Shown: positions 1-7,834, numbered from the stretch's first letter. The stretch: 13,522 nucleotides of DNA from Chitinophagaceae bacterium (GCA_019747455.1 JAIEQT010000585.1:1-13522), one strand, 5' to 3'. Notes: generated by a model from the sequence alone, not told the origin. Translations and numbers: made by a program.

Positions 1-1902
1 AGTAACGGTAGTTCTTCTGTTGATAGCGCGCCCCGATTCTGTTTTGTTATCTGCAATGGGCTTTGTGCTTCCATAACCTTTAAAAGAAATTCTTTCTCCG
101 GCAATACCCTTGCCGATAATATAATTGGCAATAGACTTAGCTCTTTCTGTAGATAGTTTATTATTGTCTTCTGCCTTCCCAATATTATCTGTATGTCCGC
201 CTATCTCAATCTGTAAGGAAGGATTTTCTTGTAATACTTGTACGAGTTTATCTAATTCAATATGGGCATCTTTAGGTAATTCGTATGCATTCGTATTGAA
301 TAGTATATTGTTGAAAACATAATTAGCGTTCAATTCAATGGGTTGTAATAAAATATTTTTCTTGTATACACTATCTGCCTCTTTACTACTCAGTGCATAT
401 AATTCACTATAAAATAAATAGCCTTTTCTATTCACTACAAAAGTGTAATCTTTTCCGATAGGGAGCGTAATAAAATATTCACCGGTTTCATCAGTTTGTA
501 CTTTCATGAGTGATTCACCGGTATTATTTTCAATTAATTCAACAGTAGAGGGTAGTTTTTTACCCGTTTTTTTATCTGTTACAATACCTTTTACATAAAG
601 CGTTCTAAACGGACGAATATCTTTGCGCATATCAAAACGATACAAATCGAGCTGCCCTCTACTGTCAGCTCGGTCGCTGGCATAGTAGGCGGTTAATCCA
701 TCCGCAGATACTGCCAAGCTTCCTTCATTTTCGATGGTGTTGATAGGATACCCTAAATTTTCAGGAGTACCCCATTCGCCTTTGGTATTTTTTCTTACCA
801 CATACAAATCCGAACCTCCATAACCGGGTAATCCATCAGACGTGTAATATAGTGTTTGATTATCAGCATGTATATAAGGTGCCAGCTCATCGCCCGCAGT
901 ATTAATAGCAGCACCCATGTTTACAGCGGCCGACCAGGTTCCATTTGATTTTCTATAGCTTACATACAAATCTCTTCCACCATATCCTCCCGGGCGATTA
1001 CTACTAAAATAGAGTGTTTGTTTATCCGGACTAATAGCCGGAGAACTTTCCCAAAAATCGGTATTGATAGCTGTGCCCATATTCTGAGGTTCGCTCCAGC
1101 CTTGGGGAGTATAATATGAAATATACAGATCAAAATTACCATAGCCTTGCTCCGCAAATCTTCCTGCAAAAAGCATCCATTCTCCATCTTGTGATACCGT
1201 TATAGCGCCTTTTTGGGGCTCTATATTTATATCCCCGTTTATAGCTTTTGCTTTACCGAAATTTTTGCCGTTGATAACACTTTGAAAAAAATCTTCTCTT
1301 AAATGTTCTCCTCTTCTGGTAAATACCAATAAACTATCGGTAACCGTAACTGAGGGATAATATTCTGAATAAGGAGAGTTTACACTATCGCCTAAGTTGA
1401 TCGGATTAAATTGATATGTTTCACCGGTATGTTGAGCGGCGTAGTTTAATGCAAATTCATAACTTCTTTTTCTATAGTTAGCACTCTTAATACTTTTATC
1501 ATTAAGTTTAGGTAAGCTCAAAAATTTATTTACAGCAGCCAATGCTTCTGTGAACTTTCCTTCACCCGCTAAATTGATAGAGTAGGGTAAATTATAAATA
1601 TTGAAATAAATGGAATCTTTTGATCGTGCCTTTTCGTAAAATTGGTTGGATCTTTTGTATTGCTTTAATTGTCCGAATACACCCGCAGCAGATAAATAGG
1701 CATCTAAGTGATTGGTATCTGCCTCAATAGCATCAAGTAAGAAAGGCATCGCCTCTTTAAGTTCATCATTACGTAAAAATTCTATTGCTTTAGCATATAG
1801 TTTTGCTGATTTCTCCTTTACCTTATCCGAGTCGTACCATTGTGCTTTAGAGGTAAGCGCCAAGCCTATATACACACAGATAAAAGCAATTCGATTTTTC
1901 AT
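1..1902 (-). CDS. OmpA-family outer membrane protein with TPR, PD40 and carboxypeptidase-regulatory domains (C-terminus off window)
   Basis: Open for 634 codons from ATG at 1902 to the window edge with no stop. Residues 1-20 (MKNRIAFICVYIGLALTSKA, then Q) are a signal peptide, so the protein is exported. Residues about 25-140 are helical and TPR-like. PD40/beta-propeller repeats follow: about 226-246, 284-314 (PDKQTLYFSSNRPGGYGG), 338-367 (DNQTLYYTSDGLPGYGG) and 387-420. A carboxypeptidase-regulatory-like beta domain lies at about 434-475 (VKGIVTDKKTGKKLPSTVEL). The OmpA peptidoglycan-binding domain runs from about 520 (FNNILFNTN, GHTDNIGKAEDNKLSTERA, GRAINRR), so only a few residues are missing. 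The domain order matches PorE of the type IX secretion system, but Bacteroidota carry many such paralogues and no T9SS gene is adjacent. No lipobox cysteine follows the signal peptide. It lies 70 nt downstream of queE on the same strand. Family is firm; role is open. Confidence 0.9.
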   Translation of the reverse strand, partial: MKNRIAFICVYIGLALTSKAQWYDSDKVKEKSAKLYAKAIEFLRNDELKEAMPFLLDAIEADTNHLDAYLSAAGVFGQLKQYKRSNQFYEKARSKDSIYFNIYNLPYSINLAGEGKFTEALAAVNKFLSLPKLNDKSIKSANYRKRSYEFALNYAAQHTGETYQFNPINLGDSVNSPYSEYYPSVTVTDSLLVFTRRGEHLREDFFQSVINGKNFGKAKAINGDINIEPQKGAITVSQDGEWMLFAGRFAEQGYGNFDLYISYYTPQGWSEPQNMGTAINTDFWESSPAISPDKQTLYFSSNRPGGYGGRDLYVSYRKSNGTWSAAVNMGAAINTAGDELAPYIHADNQTLYYTSDGLPGYGGSDLYVVRKNTKGEWGTPENLGYPINTIENEGSLAVSADGLTAYYASDRADSRGQLDLYRFDMRKDIRPFRTLYVKGIVTDKKTGKKLPSTVELIENNTGESLMKVQTDETGEYFITLPIGKDYTFVVNRKGYLFYSELYALSSKEADSVYKKNILLQPIELNANYVFNNILFNTNAYELPKDAHIELDKLVQVLQENPSLQIEIGGHTDNIGKAEDNNKLSTERAKSIANYIIGKGIAGERISFKGYGSTKPIADNKTESGRAINRRTTVT

Positions 1903-1972
1903 AGTCTGAATATCGGAAAAAAAAGGGTATCGATTTGTTAAAATAGGGTACCTGCTGCTTTCTTAGTTGGTG

Positions 1973-2590
1973 TTAAGGTATTTGCAAGTATTTGTGAACT
2001 TGTAAACTCATTTGCCATTTCGGATTTTGTTGGATATAGTGGATGATTGCAGGTGTTACTTCGCTTGCTTTATCCCATTCGGGTTGCAAGTATAACTTAC
2101 AAGAAGGAGATACTTGATTAGCGTATGTTTCAGCCCATTCAAAATCATGTTTATTATAAACGATAACTTTTAATTCATTAGCAAGTGGAATGATCTCAGA
2201 TAAGGGGGCTTTGAATTTTTTGGGAGATAAGCATATCCAATCCCAATTACCGGAAAGAGGTGATGAGCCGGAGGTTTCGATATTTGTTTCAAAACCCAGT
2301 TCATGTAATCCGTTAGTTAAATCAGTAAGATCATGTAATAAAGGCTCACCGCCTGTAATTACAGCTAATCTTCCGGGAAATTTTTTCGCTTCATTCAAAA
2401 TATGATCTACCGATTGTTGAGGATGCTTGGTCGCATCCCAACTATCTTTTACGTCGCACCAAAAACAACCCACATCGCATCCGCCCAAGCGAATAAAGTA
2501 AGCCGCCCTCCCTTGGTGAAAACCCTCTCCTTGCAAGGTATAGAAAGCTTCCATTACCGGTAATGTATTTATAGTGGGTAACATTTGCAT
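1973..2590 (-). CDS. queE: 7-carboxy-7-deazaguanine synthase (radical SAM)
   Basis: Converts 6-carboxy-tetrahydropterin to 7-carboxy-7-deazaguanine in cytosolic queuosine/preQ0 biosynthesis. The 205-aa protein has the QueE opening EAFYTLQGEG (14-23) and a canonical radical-SAM CxxxCxxC cluster site at Cys38, Cys42 and Cys45 (GGCDVGCFWCD). A TGGEPLL motif follows, the usual SAM-binding GGE. Length is typical for short QueE. The start could be the first ATG or the one two codons later (MQM); nothing decides between them. It begins 14 nt after folD on the same strand and is probably co-transcribed with it. No other queuosine gene is in the window. Confidence 0.93.
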   Translation of the reverse strand: MQMLPTINTLPVMEAFYTLQGEGFHQGRAAYFIRLGGCDVGCFWCDVKDSWDATKHPQQSVDHILNEAKKFPGRLAVITGGEPLLHDLTDLTNGLHELGFETNIETSGSSPLSGNWDWICLSPKKFKAPLSEIIPLANELKVIVYNKHDFEWAETYANQVSPSCKLYLQPEWDKASEVTPAIIHYIQQNPKWQMSLQVHKYLQIP

Positions 2591-2604
2591 GAGGTAAAGT
2601 TATA

Positions 2605-3483
2605 TTAACCGCGATTGTTGAGATAGGCTTGCATGGTATTTTTCAATAAGCCGGCAATGGTCATGAGTCCAACACCACCAGGTACCGGCGTAATAGCACC
2701 GGCTTTTTTACTGGCTTCTGCATAATTCACATCCCCTTTTATACGAAATCCTTTTTTGGCCGTATCGTCGTTAACCCTTGTAATACCTACATCGATGATA
2801 ATGGCTCCTTCTTTTACCATATCGGCAGTAACAAATTCAGGCTTACCTAAAGCAGCTACCAAAATATCTGCAGTAGCAGCAATCTCCACAAGGTTTGGGG
2901 TATATGAGTGGCAGATGGTTACTGTACAGTTTCCTTTTGCCATATTGCTGCTGAGTAATATACTCATGGGTCTGCCTACTATATTACTTCTGCCGATAAC
3001 AACAGCATGTTTGCCTTTGGTAGGAATATTATAGTATTCGAGTAATAAAATAATACCGTATGGAGTTGCTGGTATAAATGTGGGTAAGCCTTGCACTAGT
3101 TTACCCACACTGCTTGGATGAAAACCATCCACATCTTTAGAAGGGTCTATAGCTTCTATTAATCTTTGTTCCGAAATATGTTTAGGTAGTGGTAGTTGTA
3201 CCAAGATACCATCGATATCATTGTTCTTATTCAACGTATCTACTGTATGCAGTAATTCCTGTTCTGAAATATCATCGGGGAAACGGATAAGTGTGGATCG
3301 AAAACCTATTTCTTCACAATTCTTCACTTTGCTGGCTACATAAGTTTCGCTAGCCCCATTATTACCAATCAGAATAGCTGCTAAATGCGGACTAGGCTTG
3401 CCTTTTGCTACTAAATCAGCCGTTTCTTTTTGAAGTGATTCCTTAACGGAAGCTGATGCCATTTTACCATCTAGTACTAACAT
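2605..3483 (-). CDS. folD: Bifunctional methylenetetrahydrofolate dehydrogenase / methenyltetrahydrofolate cyclohydrolase
   Basis: Interconverts 5,10-methylene-, 5,10-methenyl- and 10-formyl-tetrahydrofolate using NADP, supplying one-carbon units for purines and formyl-Met-tRNA. The 292-aa length is standard. Visible signatures: SETYVASKVKNC with the catalytic Tyr48/Lys52 pair, DGILVQLPLP (91-100), KDVDGFHP (116-123), the dinucleotide-binding GRSNIVGRP (164-172), and the C-terminal PVPGGVGLMT. It starts MLVLDGK as the family does. A TACTTTTG element ends only 4 nt before this ATG, suggesting a leaderless transcript. It diverges from the DUF3467 gene and leads into queE. Confidence 0.96.
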   Translation of the reverse strand: MLVLDGKMASASVKESLQKETADLVAKGKPSPHLAAILIGNNGASETYVASKVKNCEEIGFRSTLIRFPDDISEQELLHTVDTLNKNNDIDGILVQLPLPKHISEQRLIEAIDPSKDVDGFHPSSVGKLVQGLPTFIPATPYGIILLLEYYNIPTKGKHAVVIGRSNIVGRPMSILLSSNMAKGNCTVTICHSYTPNLVEIAATADILVAALGKPEFVTADMVKEGAIIIDVGITRVNDDTAKKGFRIKGDVNYAEASKKAGAITPVPGGVGLMTIAGLLKNTMQAYLNNRG

Positions 3484-3487
3484 GCCG

Positions 3488-3495
3488 CAAAAGTA
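3488..3495 (-). promoter_or_regulatory. Bacteroidota -7 promoter element for folD
   Basis: TACTTTTG on the minus strand is an exact match to TAnnTTTG. A TTG lies 21 nt upstream as a possible -33 element. Only 4 nt (CGGC) separate the element from the folD ATG, so transcription would begin at or very near the start codon. Confidence 0.6.
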
Positions 3496-3503
3496 TAATT
3501 ATT

Positions 3504-3511
3504 TACCTTTG
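3504..3511 (+). promoter_or_regulatory. Bacteroidota -7 promoter element for the DUF3467 gene
   Basis: TACCTTTG is an exact match to TAnnTTTG, 11 nt before the first ATG and 17 nt before the second. No convincing -33 TTTG is seen. It lies back to back with the folD element, giving a very compact divergent promoter region. Confidence 0.55.
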
Positions 3512-3522
3512 CGCTTCAATAA

Positions 3523-3837
3523 ATGTATATGGAACAACTACCCAACAATCAATTGAATATTGAAATAAGCGAAGAAATGGCGGAAGGTGATTATGCTAAC
3601 CTCGCCATTATAACACATAGCAATGCCGAATTTGTTATTGATTTTGTAAGTGTTATGCCCGGTACGCCTAAGAGCAGAGTGAAGTCTAGAATTATATTTA
3701 CACCCATGCATGCCAAGCGTTTTATGAAGGCATTAGAGGAGAATATAGAGCGTTTTGAGGCAGCTAATGGTGCTATTCAAGATTTAGAGCAAGTAGAAAT
3801 TCCTATGCATTTTGGAGGACCGGCAGGGCAGGCTTGA
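3523..3837 (+). CDS. DUF3467 family protein
   Basis: A 104-aa protein recognisable as DUF3467 from NQLNIEISEEMAEGDYANLA, ITHSNAEFVIDFVSVMPG and SRIIFTPMHAKRFMKAL. The family is small and widespread in Bacteroidota; its function is not established. There is no signal peptide or membrane segment, so it is probably cytosolic. Two ATGs lie close together (MYMEQ); the second, at 3529, gives the more usual MEQ start and better spacing from the TACCTTTG element. It ends with tandem stops TGA TAA, the second of which is the first three bases of the heptad inverted repeat. It converges with radC. Confidence 0.85.
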   Translation: MYMEQLPNNQLNIEISEEMAEGDYANLAIITHSNAEFVIDFVSVMPGTPKSRVKSRIIFTPMHAKRFMKALEENIERFEAANGAIQDLEQVEIPMHFGGPAGQA

Positions 3838-3961
3838 TAATCTTCAATCTTCAGTCTTCAATCTGGAATCTTCAATCTTCAAACTGGGTTATAATTTGAA
3901 GACTACAGATTCCAGATTCCAGATTCCAGATTCCAGATTGAAGATTCCAGATTGAAGATTA
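3838..3961. repeat. Heptad-based inverted repeat between convergent genes
   Basis: Made almost wholly of 7-nt units. The left side is CTTCAAT/CTGGAAT type; the right side is the complementary ATTCCAG/ATTGAAG type, with four ATTCCAG units in a row. The outer arms 3838-3871 and 3928-3961 pair over 34 bp with three mismatches. An inner pair, CTTCAAA (3877-3883) and TTTGAAG (3895-3901), encloses an 11-nt loop. The right arm contains the radC stop codon. The position between convergent genes suggests a bidirectional terminator or mRNA 3'-end stabiliser (inference). Confidence 0.85.
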
Positions 3962-4648
3962 CAAAAGCCCTTCCTCTGCGAAGCTATAATAACCCTCACT
4001 GCTTACGATAATATGATCGGCCACTTTGATATCGAGGAAGCCGGCAGCTGTTTTTATTTTTTGTGTGAGTATTTCATCGGCACTGCTGGGTTTGAGATTA
4101 CCACTGGGATGATTATGACATAGAATAATCGCTGTAGCCTGGTGTTCCAAGGCTTTCTTAAGTATGATACGTGGGTCGGCAACAGTACCTGTAATACCCC
4201 CCTCACTAATAATTTCAACTTGTAAAATTTTACTTGCCTGGTTTAAAAAAACAACAGCAAAAATTTCTCGGCTATAAAACTGAAAAGAGGATTTCAAAAA
4301 AGCAGCCATATCAGTGGTGGTATTGATCTTTTCTTTACGAGTTATGGCTGTTTGTCTGCGTACACCCAATTCAAGCGAAGCCACAATACTGATGGCTTTG
4401 GCGGTTCCTAAGCCTTTGATATTCAGTTGCCTTATATCCCGAACGGAAAGGGCGCCAAGTTTTGACAAGTCGTTGTTTACAGCATGTAACAAAGCCCTGG
4501 CAATATCCAATGCGGTTGCTTGTGGAGTGCCGGTATTGATCAAAATAGCCAATAGCTCACTATTGCTCAAATGATCGCTACCTAAGGATAATAACTTTTC
4601 GCGGGGGCGTTCTGTTTCAGCCCATTCTTTAATAGAAAATTTCCTCAT
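3959..4648 (-). CDS. radC: RadC family JAB-domain protein (UPF0758)
   Basis: A 229-aa protein with an N-terminal helix-hairpin-helix region (QLNIKGLGTAKA, about 74-85) and a C-terminal JAMM/MPN domain. The zinc-site pattern is complete: His178, His180 and Asp191 in HNHPSGNLKPSSAD. Despite the name, members have no proven DNA-repair role; the domain is that of zinc-dependent isopeptidases. The ATG at 4648 is chosen because MRKFSIKEWAETERPREKLL is the family's usual N-terminus. A longer frame to 4789 would run through the promoter and start of prs. It diverges from prs with a 72-nt gap and converges on the DUF3467 gene; its stop lies inside the heptad repeat. Confidence 0.93.
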   Translation of the reverse strand: MRKFSIKEWAETERPREKLLSLGSDHLSNSELLAILINTGTPQATALDIARALLHAVNNDLSKLGALSVRDIRQLNIKGLGTAKAISIVASLELGVRRQTAITRKEKINTTTDMAAFLKSSFQFYSREIFAVVFLNQASKILQVEIISEGGITGTVADPRIILKKALEHQATAIILCHNHPSGNLKPSSADEILTQKIKTAAGFLDIKVADHIIVSSEGYYSFAEEGLL

Positions 4649-4695
4649 AATATAAACAAGTGTTATTTCAAAATAGTATTTCTTGTTTGAATCAA

Positions 4696-4703
4696 TATCT
4701 TCG
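4696..4703 (+). promoter_or_regulatory. Possible -7 promoter element for prs
   Basis: TATCTTCG matches TAnnTTTG at all but one fixed position and lies 17 nt before the prs ATG, similar to the spacing at rplY. No well-spaced -33 element is seen. Confidence 0.35.
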
Positions 4704-4720
4704 CGCCATATAACTGTGTT

Positions 4721-5677
4721 ATGAATCCTTCTGTTAAGATATTTTCGGGTACGGGTTCTCAAAAACTCGCCGAAAAAATTGCCAAGCAATTTGGTGCCCC
4801 CATCGGAAAAATAAATATTCAGAAATTCAGCGATGGTGAGTTTCAGCCCATTTTTCTGGAAAGTATTCGTGGCGATTATGTTTTTTTAGTGCAGAGTACC
4901 TATGCTCCTACGGATAACTTGATGGAGTTGCTCTTGATGATAGATGCGGCCAAAAGAGCTAGCGCTTATAAGATCATAGCTGTAATTCCTTATTATGGTT
5001 TTGCCAGGCAAGATAGAAAAGATAAACCCCGTGTTGCCATTGGCTCTAAATTAATCGCAACCCTTTTAGAAGCTGCCGGAGCCAATAGGGTTATAACCAT
5101 GGATTTGCATGCACCTCAAATACAGGCATTTTTTGAAGTACCAGTGGATCACCTGGATAGTTCCGCTATTTTCATCCCCTATATCGAACAACTAAAGTTG
5201 AAAAATTTAGCTTTTGCGGCTCCCGATGTAGGCAGTACCAATCGGGTAAGAGAAGTAGCCAGCTATTTTAATGCAGAAATGGTGATTTGTGATAAGCATC
5301 GTAAGCGCGCCAATGAAATTGCGAGTATGGTAGTAATTGGGGATGTTAAGGATAGAGATATTGTTATTATCGATGATATCTGCGATACCGGTGGTACTTT
5401 GGCCAAAGCCGCGGCTTTATTAAAGGAAAAAGGTGCCAGGAGTGTCAGAGCACTGATTACCCATCCTGTACTTAGCGGCAAGGCTTATGAGAATATCGAA
5501 AACTCGGTACTGGAAGAATTAGTAGTATGTGATACTATTCCACTAAAACAAGAGACTTCTAAAATCAAAATCATTTCTGTAGCAGAGCTTTTTGCTATCG
5601 CTATCCGGAATGCGTATGAAAATAAAAGTATTACCAGCCTGTTTATCCACTCCCAACTAAAAGGGAAGGAGAAGTGA
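4721..5677 (+). CDS. prs: Ribose-phosphate pyrophosphokinase (PRPP synthetase)
   Basis: Makes PRPP from ribose 5-phosphate and ATP for purine, pyrimidine, NAD, His and Trp synthesis; cytosolic. The 318 residues match class I enzymes. Motifs: KFSDGE (35-40), YYGFARQDRKDKPR (91-104), the metal-binding His130 in MDLHAPQIQ, the basic catalytic-loop segment DKHRKR (191-196), and the PRPP-binding loop IIDDICDTGGT (216-226). It diverges from radC and precedes rplY by 169 nt. It ends TGA TAA with no obvious intrinsic terminator, so read-through into rplY is possible. Confidence 0.97.
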   Translation: MNPSVKIFSGTGSQKLAEKIAKQFGAPIGKINIQKFSDGEFQPIFLESIRGDYVFLVQSTYAPTDNLMELLLMIDAAKRASAYKIIAVIPYYGFARQDRKDKPRVAIGSKLIATLLEAAGANRVITMDLHAPQIQAFFEVPVDHLDSSAIFIPYIEQLKLKNLAFAAPDVGSTNRVREVASYFNAEMVICDKHRKRANEIASMVVIGDVKDRDIVIIDDICDTGGTLAKAAALLKEKGARSVRALITHPVLSGKAYENIENSVLEELVVCDTIPLKQETSKIKIISVAELFAIAIRNAYENKSITSLFIHSQLKGKEK

Positions 5678-5773
5678 TAAGGTATTAAGAATGAGCGTTT
5701 AATTATAAACAGTTATAAATCAATGGTTAACGAATATGTTATATTTAATATATTTCAGCACTAAATCATCTAT

Positions 5774-5815
5774 AATTCTGAATTCTGATTTCTAAATTCT
5801 TAATTCCTAATTAAA
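5774..5815. repeat. Degenerate heptad tandem array upstream of rplY
   Basis: Six consecutive 7-nt units: AATTCTG, AATTCTG, ATTTCTA, AATTCTT, AATTCCT, AATTAAA. It ends 3 nt before the -7 element of rplY, so it occupies the space where the -33 region should be. Unlike the 3838-3961 array it has no inverted partner nearby. The rest of the prs-rplY gap is AT-rich with no other clear signal. Confidence 0.75.
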
Positions 5816-5818
5816 CCT

Positions 5819-5826
5819 TACATTTG
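5819..5826 (+). promoter_or_regulatory. Bacteroidota -7 promoter element for rplY
   Basis: TACATTTG matches TAnnTTTG exactly and lies 20 nt before the rplY ATG. The expected -33 region is filled by the heptad array and has no TTTG. Confidence 0.55.
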
Positions 5827-5846
5827 CCGTCCAAAATTTAAAATAA

Positions 5847-6437
5847 ATGAAAACAATTACAATCGAAGGTGTTCTGAGGACCGAACACGGGAAGAAGGCA
5901 GCCCGCCAAATTCGCTCTCAGGAAAATGTGCCGGGTGTAATTTACGGTGGTGCCGAGGAGATCAATTTCTACGCTCCGGCTAAAGCTTTAAAACCTTTAG
6001 TATACACTGGTGAATTCCAATTGGCAGAAGTTCAGGTAGGTGGCAAAAAATACAAGTGTATTTTAAAAGACCTACAGTTTGATAAGGTTTCTGATGAATT
6101 AATTCACGTTGATTTGTTGGAGTTAGTAGATAACAAACCAGTTATTGCTACTTTACCTTTGAAATTTACAGGTACTTCCGTTGGTGTTAAAGAAGGTGGT
6201 AAGTTAGTTACTAAAATGAAATCATTGAAAGTAAAAGCTTTACCAAAATACTTGCGCGAAACCATTAATGTAGATATCTCTACTTTAGAATTGAACGGAA
6301 ATATTCGTGTGGAAGATGTAAAGGCCGATAATATCGAGATCTTAAATTCACCACGTATTCCTATTGCTTCTGTAGTAATGACTCGCCAGCTAAAGCAGGA
6401 AGAAGCAACCGCTGCAAAAGACGAAAAGAAGAAATAG
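5847..6437 (+). CDS. rplY: 50S ribosomal protein L25/general stress protein Ctc
   Basis: Binds 5S rRNA in the large subunit. The 196-aa length marks the long TL5/CTC form. The N-terminal L25 domain (about 1-92; EHGKKAARQIRSQENVPGVIYGG) is followed by the beta-rich TL5 C-terminal domain (about 97-180; FTGTSVGVKEGG, LPKYLRETINVDISTLELN) and a lysine-rich tail. It has its own -7 element 20 nt upstream and a strong intrinsic terminator downstream. It sits after prs, as often seen in bacteria, but pth is separated from it by a reverse-oriented kinase gene. Confidence 0.96.
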   Translation: MKTITIEGVLRTEHGKKAARQIRSQENVPGVIYGGAEEINFYAPAKALKPLVYTGEFQLAEVQVGGKKYKCILKDLQFDKVSDELIHVDLLELVDNKPVIATLPLKFTGTSVGVKEGGKLVTKMKSLKVKALPKYLRETINVDISTLELNGNIRVEDVKADNIEILNSPRIPIASVVMTRQLKQEEATAAKDEKKK

Positions 6438-6456
6438 TTTTTTTAACATTATTATC

Positions 6457-6486
6457 AAGCCCCTACCGAAAGGTTGGGGCTTTTTA
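6457..6486 (+). terminator. Intrinsic terminator after rplY
   Basis: Stem AAGCCCCTACC / GGTTGGGGCTT (11 positions, one T-T mismatch) with a GAAA tetraloop, running into a T-rich stretch. It ends at the stop codon of the convergent histidine kinase gene. In the minus direction the stem is not followed by a T-tract, so it mainly serves rplY. Confidence 0.9.
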
Positions 6487-7767
6487 TTGGGCTAATGGTA
6501 AGCTAATGCTGAATCTTGTTCCCTTACCTATCTCACTTTGTACATCAATGGTTCCTTTATTGATATGAATAAATTCTTTACAAAGTTTCAATCCTAATCC
6601 TGTTCCCTTTTCTTTCTCCGTTCCTCTGGAAGAAATAATCGGCTCATTGGTAAATAGCTTGGCCAGCGTATTTTCTTCAATACCAACCCCTTCATCTTGA
6701 ATAGTAATGTAGGCTAGTCCGTTTTCAAGGGAAGATAACAAATAGATATTCTTTCTTCTCTTACTAAATTTAACAGCATTGGAAATAAGGTTACGAATTA
6801 CAAGACGTATTTGATCGGGGTCGGCATAAATCATAAGCGGGGCTAATTGACATGCTATATTGATTTCTTTTTCATTTGCCATTTGTTGTATCAGGCTCAC
6901 AGCTTCCTCCGCAAGTACTTTAATAGAACAAATTACGGGCTTGGTAGTAATACCTCCTAACTGGCTCTGACTCCAATTTAGCAGCGTATCTAAATTGGCT
7001 TGCAATTCATCTATCTGTTTATAAAATACCCCCGACATGTTTTTGAATTCTTCCGGGGATACATATTGTTTGTTTACTAGATCTAAACCTCCTTTTAACT
7101 GGGCAATCGGCGAGCGTAGATCATGCGCAACGATAGTAAAGATCTTTTCTTTGGTATTGTTGGCGGCAGATAACTGTTGATTTTTTTCCTTCAGCGACAT
7201 CTTGATCCTTCGCTGATTTCTTTTGAAATACAGAAGCCCAAACACCATCATCCCCAAAAACCAAGTCATATTAAAGGCAACTCTGCCTGCAGACATTTGC
7301 TGTACGATCGCAGGATGCGTATACACCCAATACTTACCAAATACAAAACCAATAACACTGGTTGTGATCGAAGGGATCAAGAACTCTCTTTCATTAAAAA
7401 AAATCATGACCACTACCAAATTCTGAATATTAAAATATTCAGAACCATTATGATAACATATTGCCTGAACAGTACAGGTAATGGATAAGATCATATTCAA
7501 TACCAACTTCAACGTATCGTATTTCCTAAATGGATTAATTAAAATAGTTAGTACACCCACTACAAAAACGATCATATTGGTACCGGCTAACAAATACCGG
7601 GCATGAACTGTATTTAATATGATAAGTGATAGGAGAATAGGTAGGCTCGGAGCAATAATAAAATTAACCACCTTAATTTTTTCCTGCTCATCTACATCAG
7701 ATGTATGCTCAGTTCCGTAATACAAGATGCGCTTGATAAAGCCAAGTGTATACAACTTGAATCCCAT
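6484..7767 (-). CDS. Orphan membrane sensor histidine kinase
   Basis: A 427-aa two-component sensor kinase counted from ATG at 7767; an in-frame TTG at 7776 would add three residues. About six hydrophobic segments fill residues 33-182, with short loops and no large periplasmic domain, suggesting sensing within the membrane. A short coiled linker follows (KEKNQQLSAANNTKEK). HisKA has the phospho-acceptor His215 in FTIVAHDLRSPIAQ. HATPase_c shows the N box NLISNAVKFS, G1 DEGVGIEE and G2 GTGLGLKLCKEFI, so it looks catalytically intact. No response regulator is next to it and its ligand is unknown. It lies reversed between rplY and pth. Confidence 0.93.
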   Translation of the reverse strand: MGFKLYTLGFIKRILYYGTEHTSDVDEQEKIKVVNFIIAPSLPILLSLIILNTVHARYLLAGTNMIVFVVGVLTILINPFRKYDTLKLVLNMILSITCTVQAICYHNGSEYFNIQNLVVVMIFFNEREFLIPSITTSVIGFVFGKYWVYTHPAIVQQMSAGRVAFNMTWFLGMMVFGLLYFKRNQRRIKMSLKEKNQQLSAANNTKEKIFTIVAHDLRSPIAQLKGGLDLVNKQYVSPEEFKNMSGVFYKQIDELQANLDTLLNWSQSQLGGITTKPVICSIKVLAEEAVSLIQQMANEKEINIACQLAPLMIYADPDQIRLVIRNLISNAVKFSKRRKNIYLLSSLENGLAYITIQDEGVGIEENTLAKLFTNEPIISSRGTEKEKGTGLGLKLCKEFIHINKGTIDVQSEIGKGTRFSISLPLAQ

Positions 7768-7834
7768 ACGTAGCAAATTACGATAATCTATACTTTGGTT
7801 TTGTAGTTATACTTCTAAATTTACGCCAAGGGGC

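Noticed and set aside
3838..3961. Regular repeats that might suggest a CRISPR array.
   Set aside because: Units are 7 nt, contiguous and without spacers, and no cas genes are present.
4649..4789. A longer N-terminus for RadC.
   Set aside because: It would cross the radC-prs promoter region and overlap prs, and the family N-terminus begins at 4648.
7177..7488. A 103-codon open frame on the plus strand.
   Set aside because: It lies wholly opposite the histidine kinase membrane region, with no recognisable protein features.
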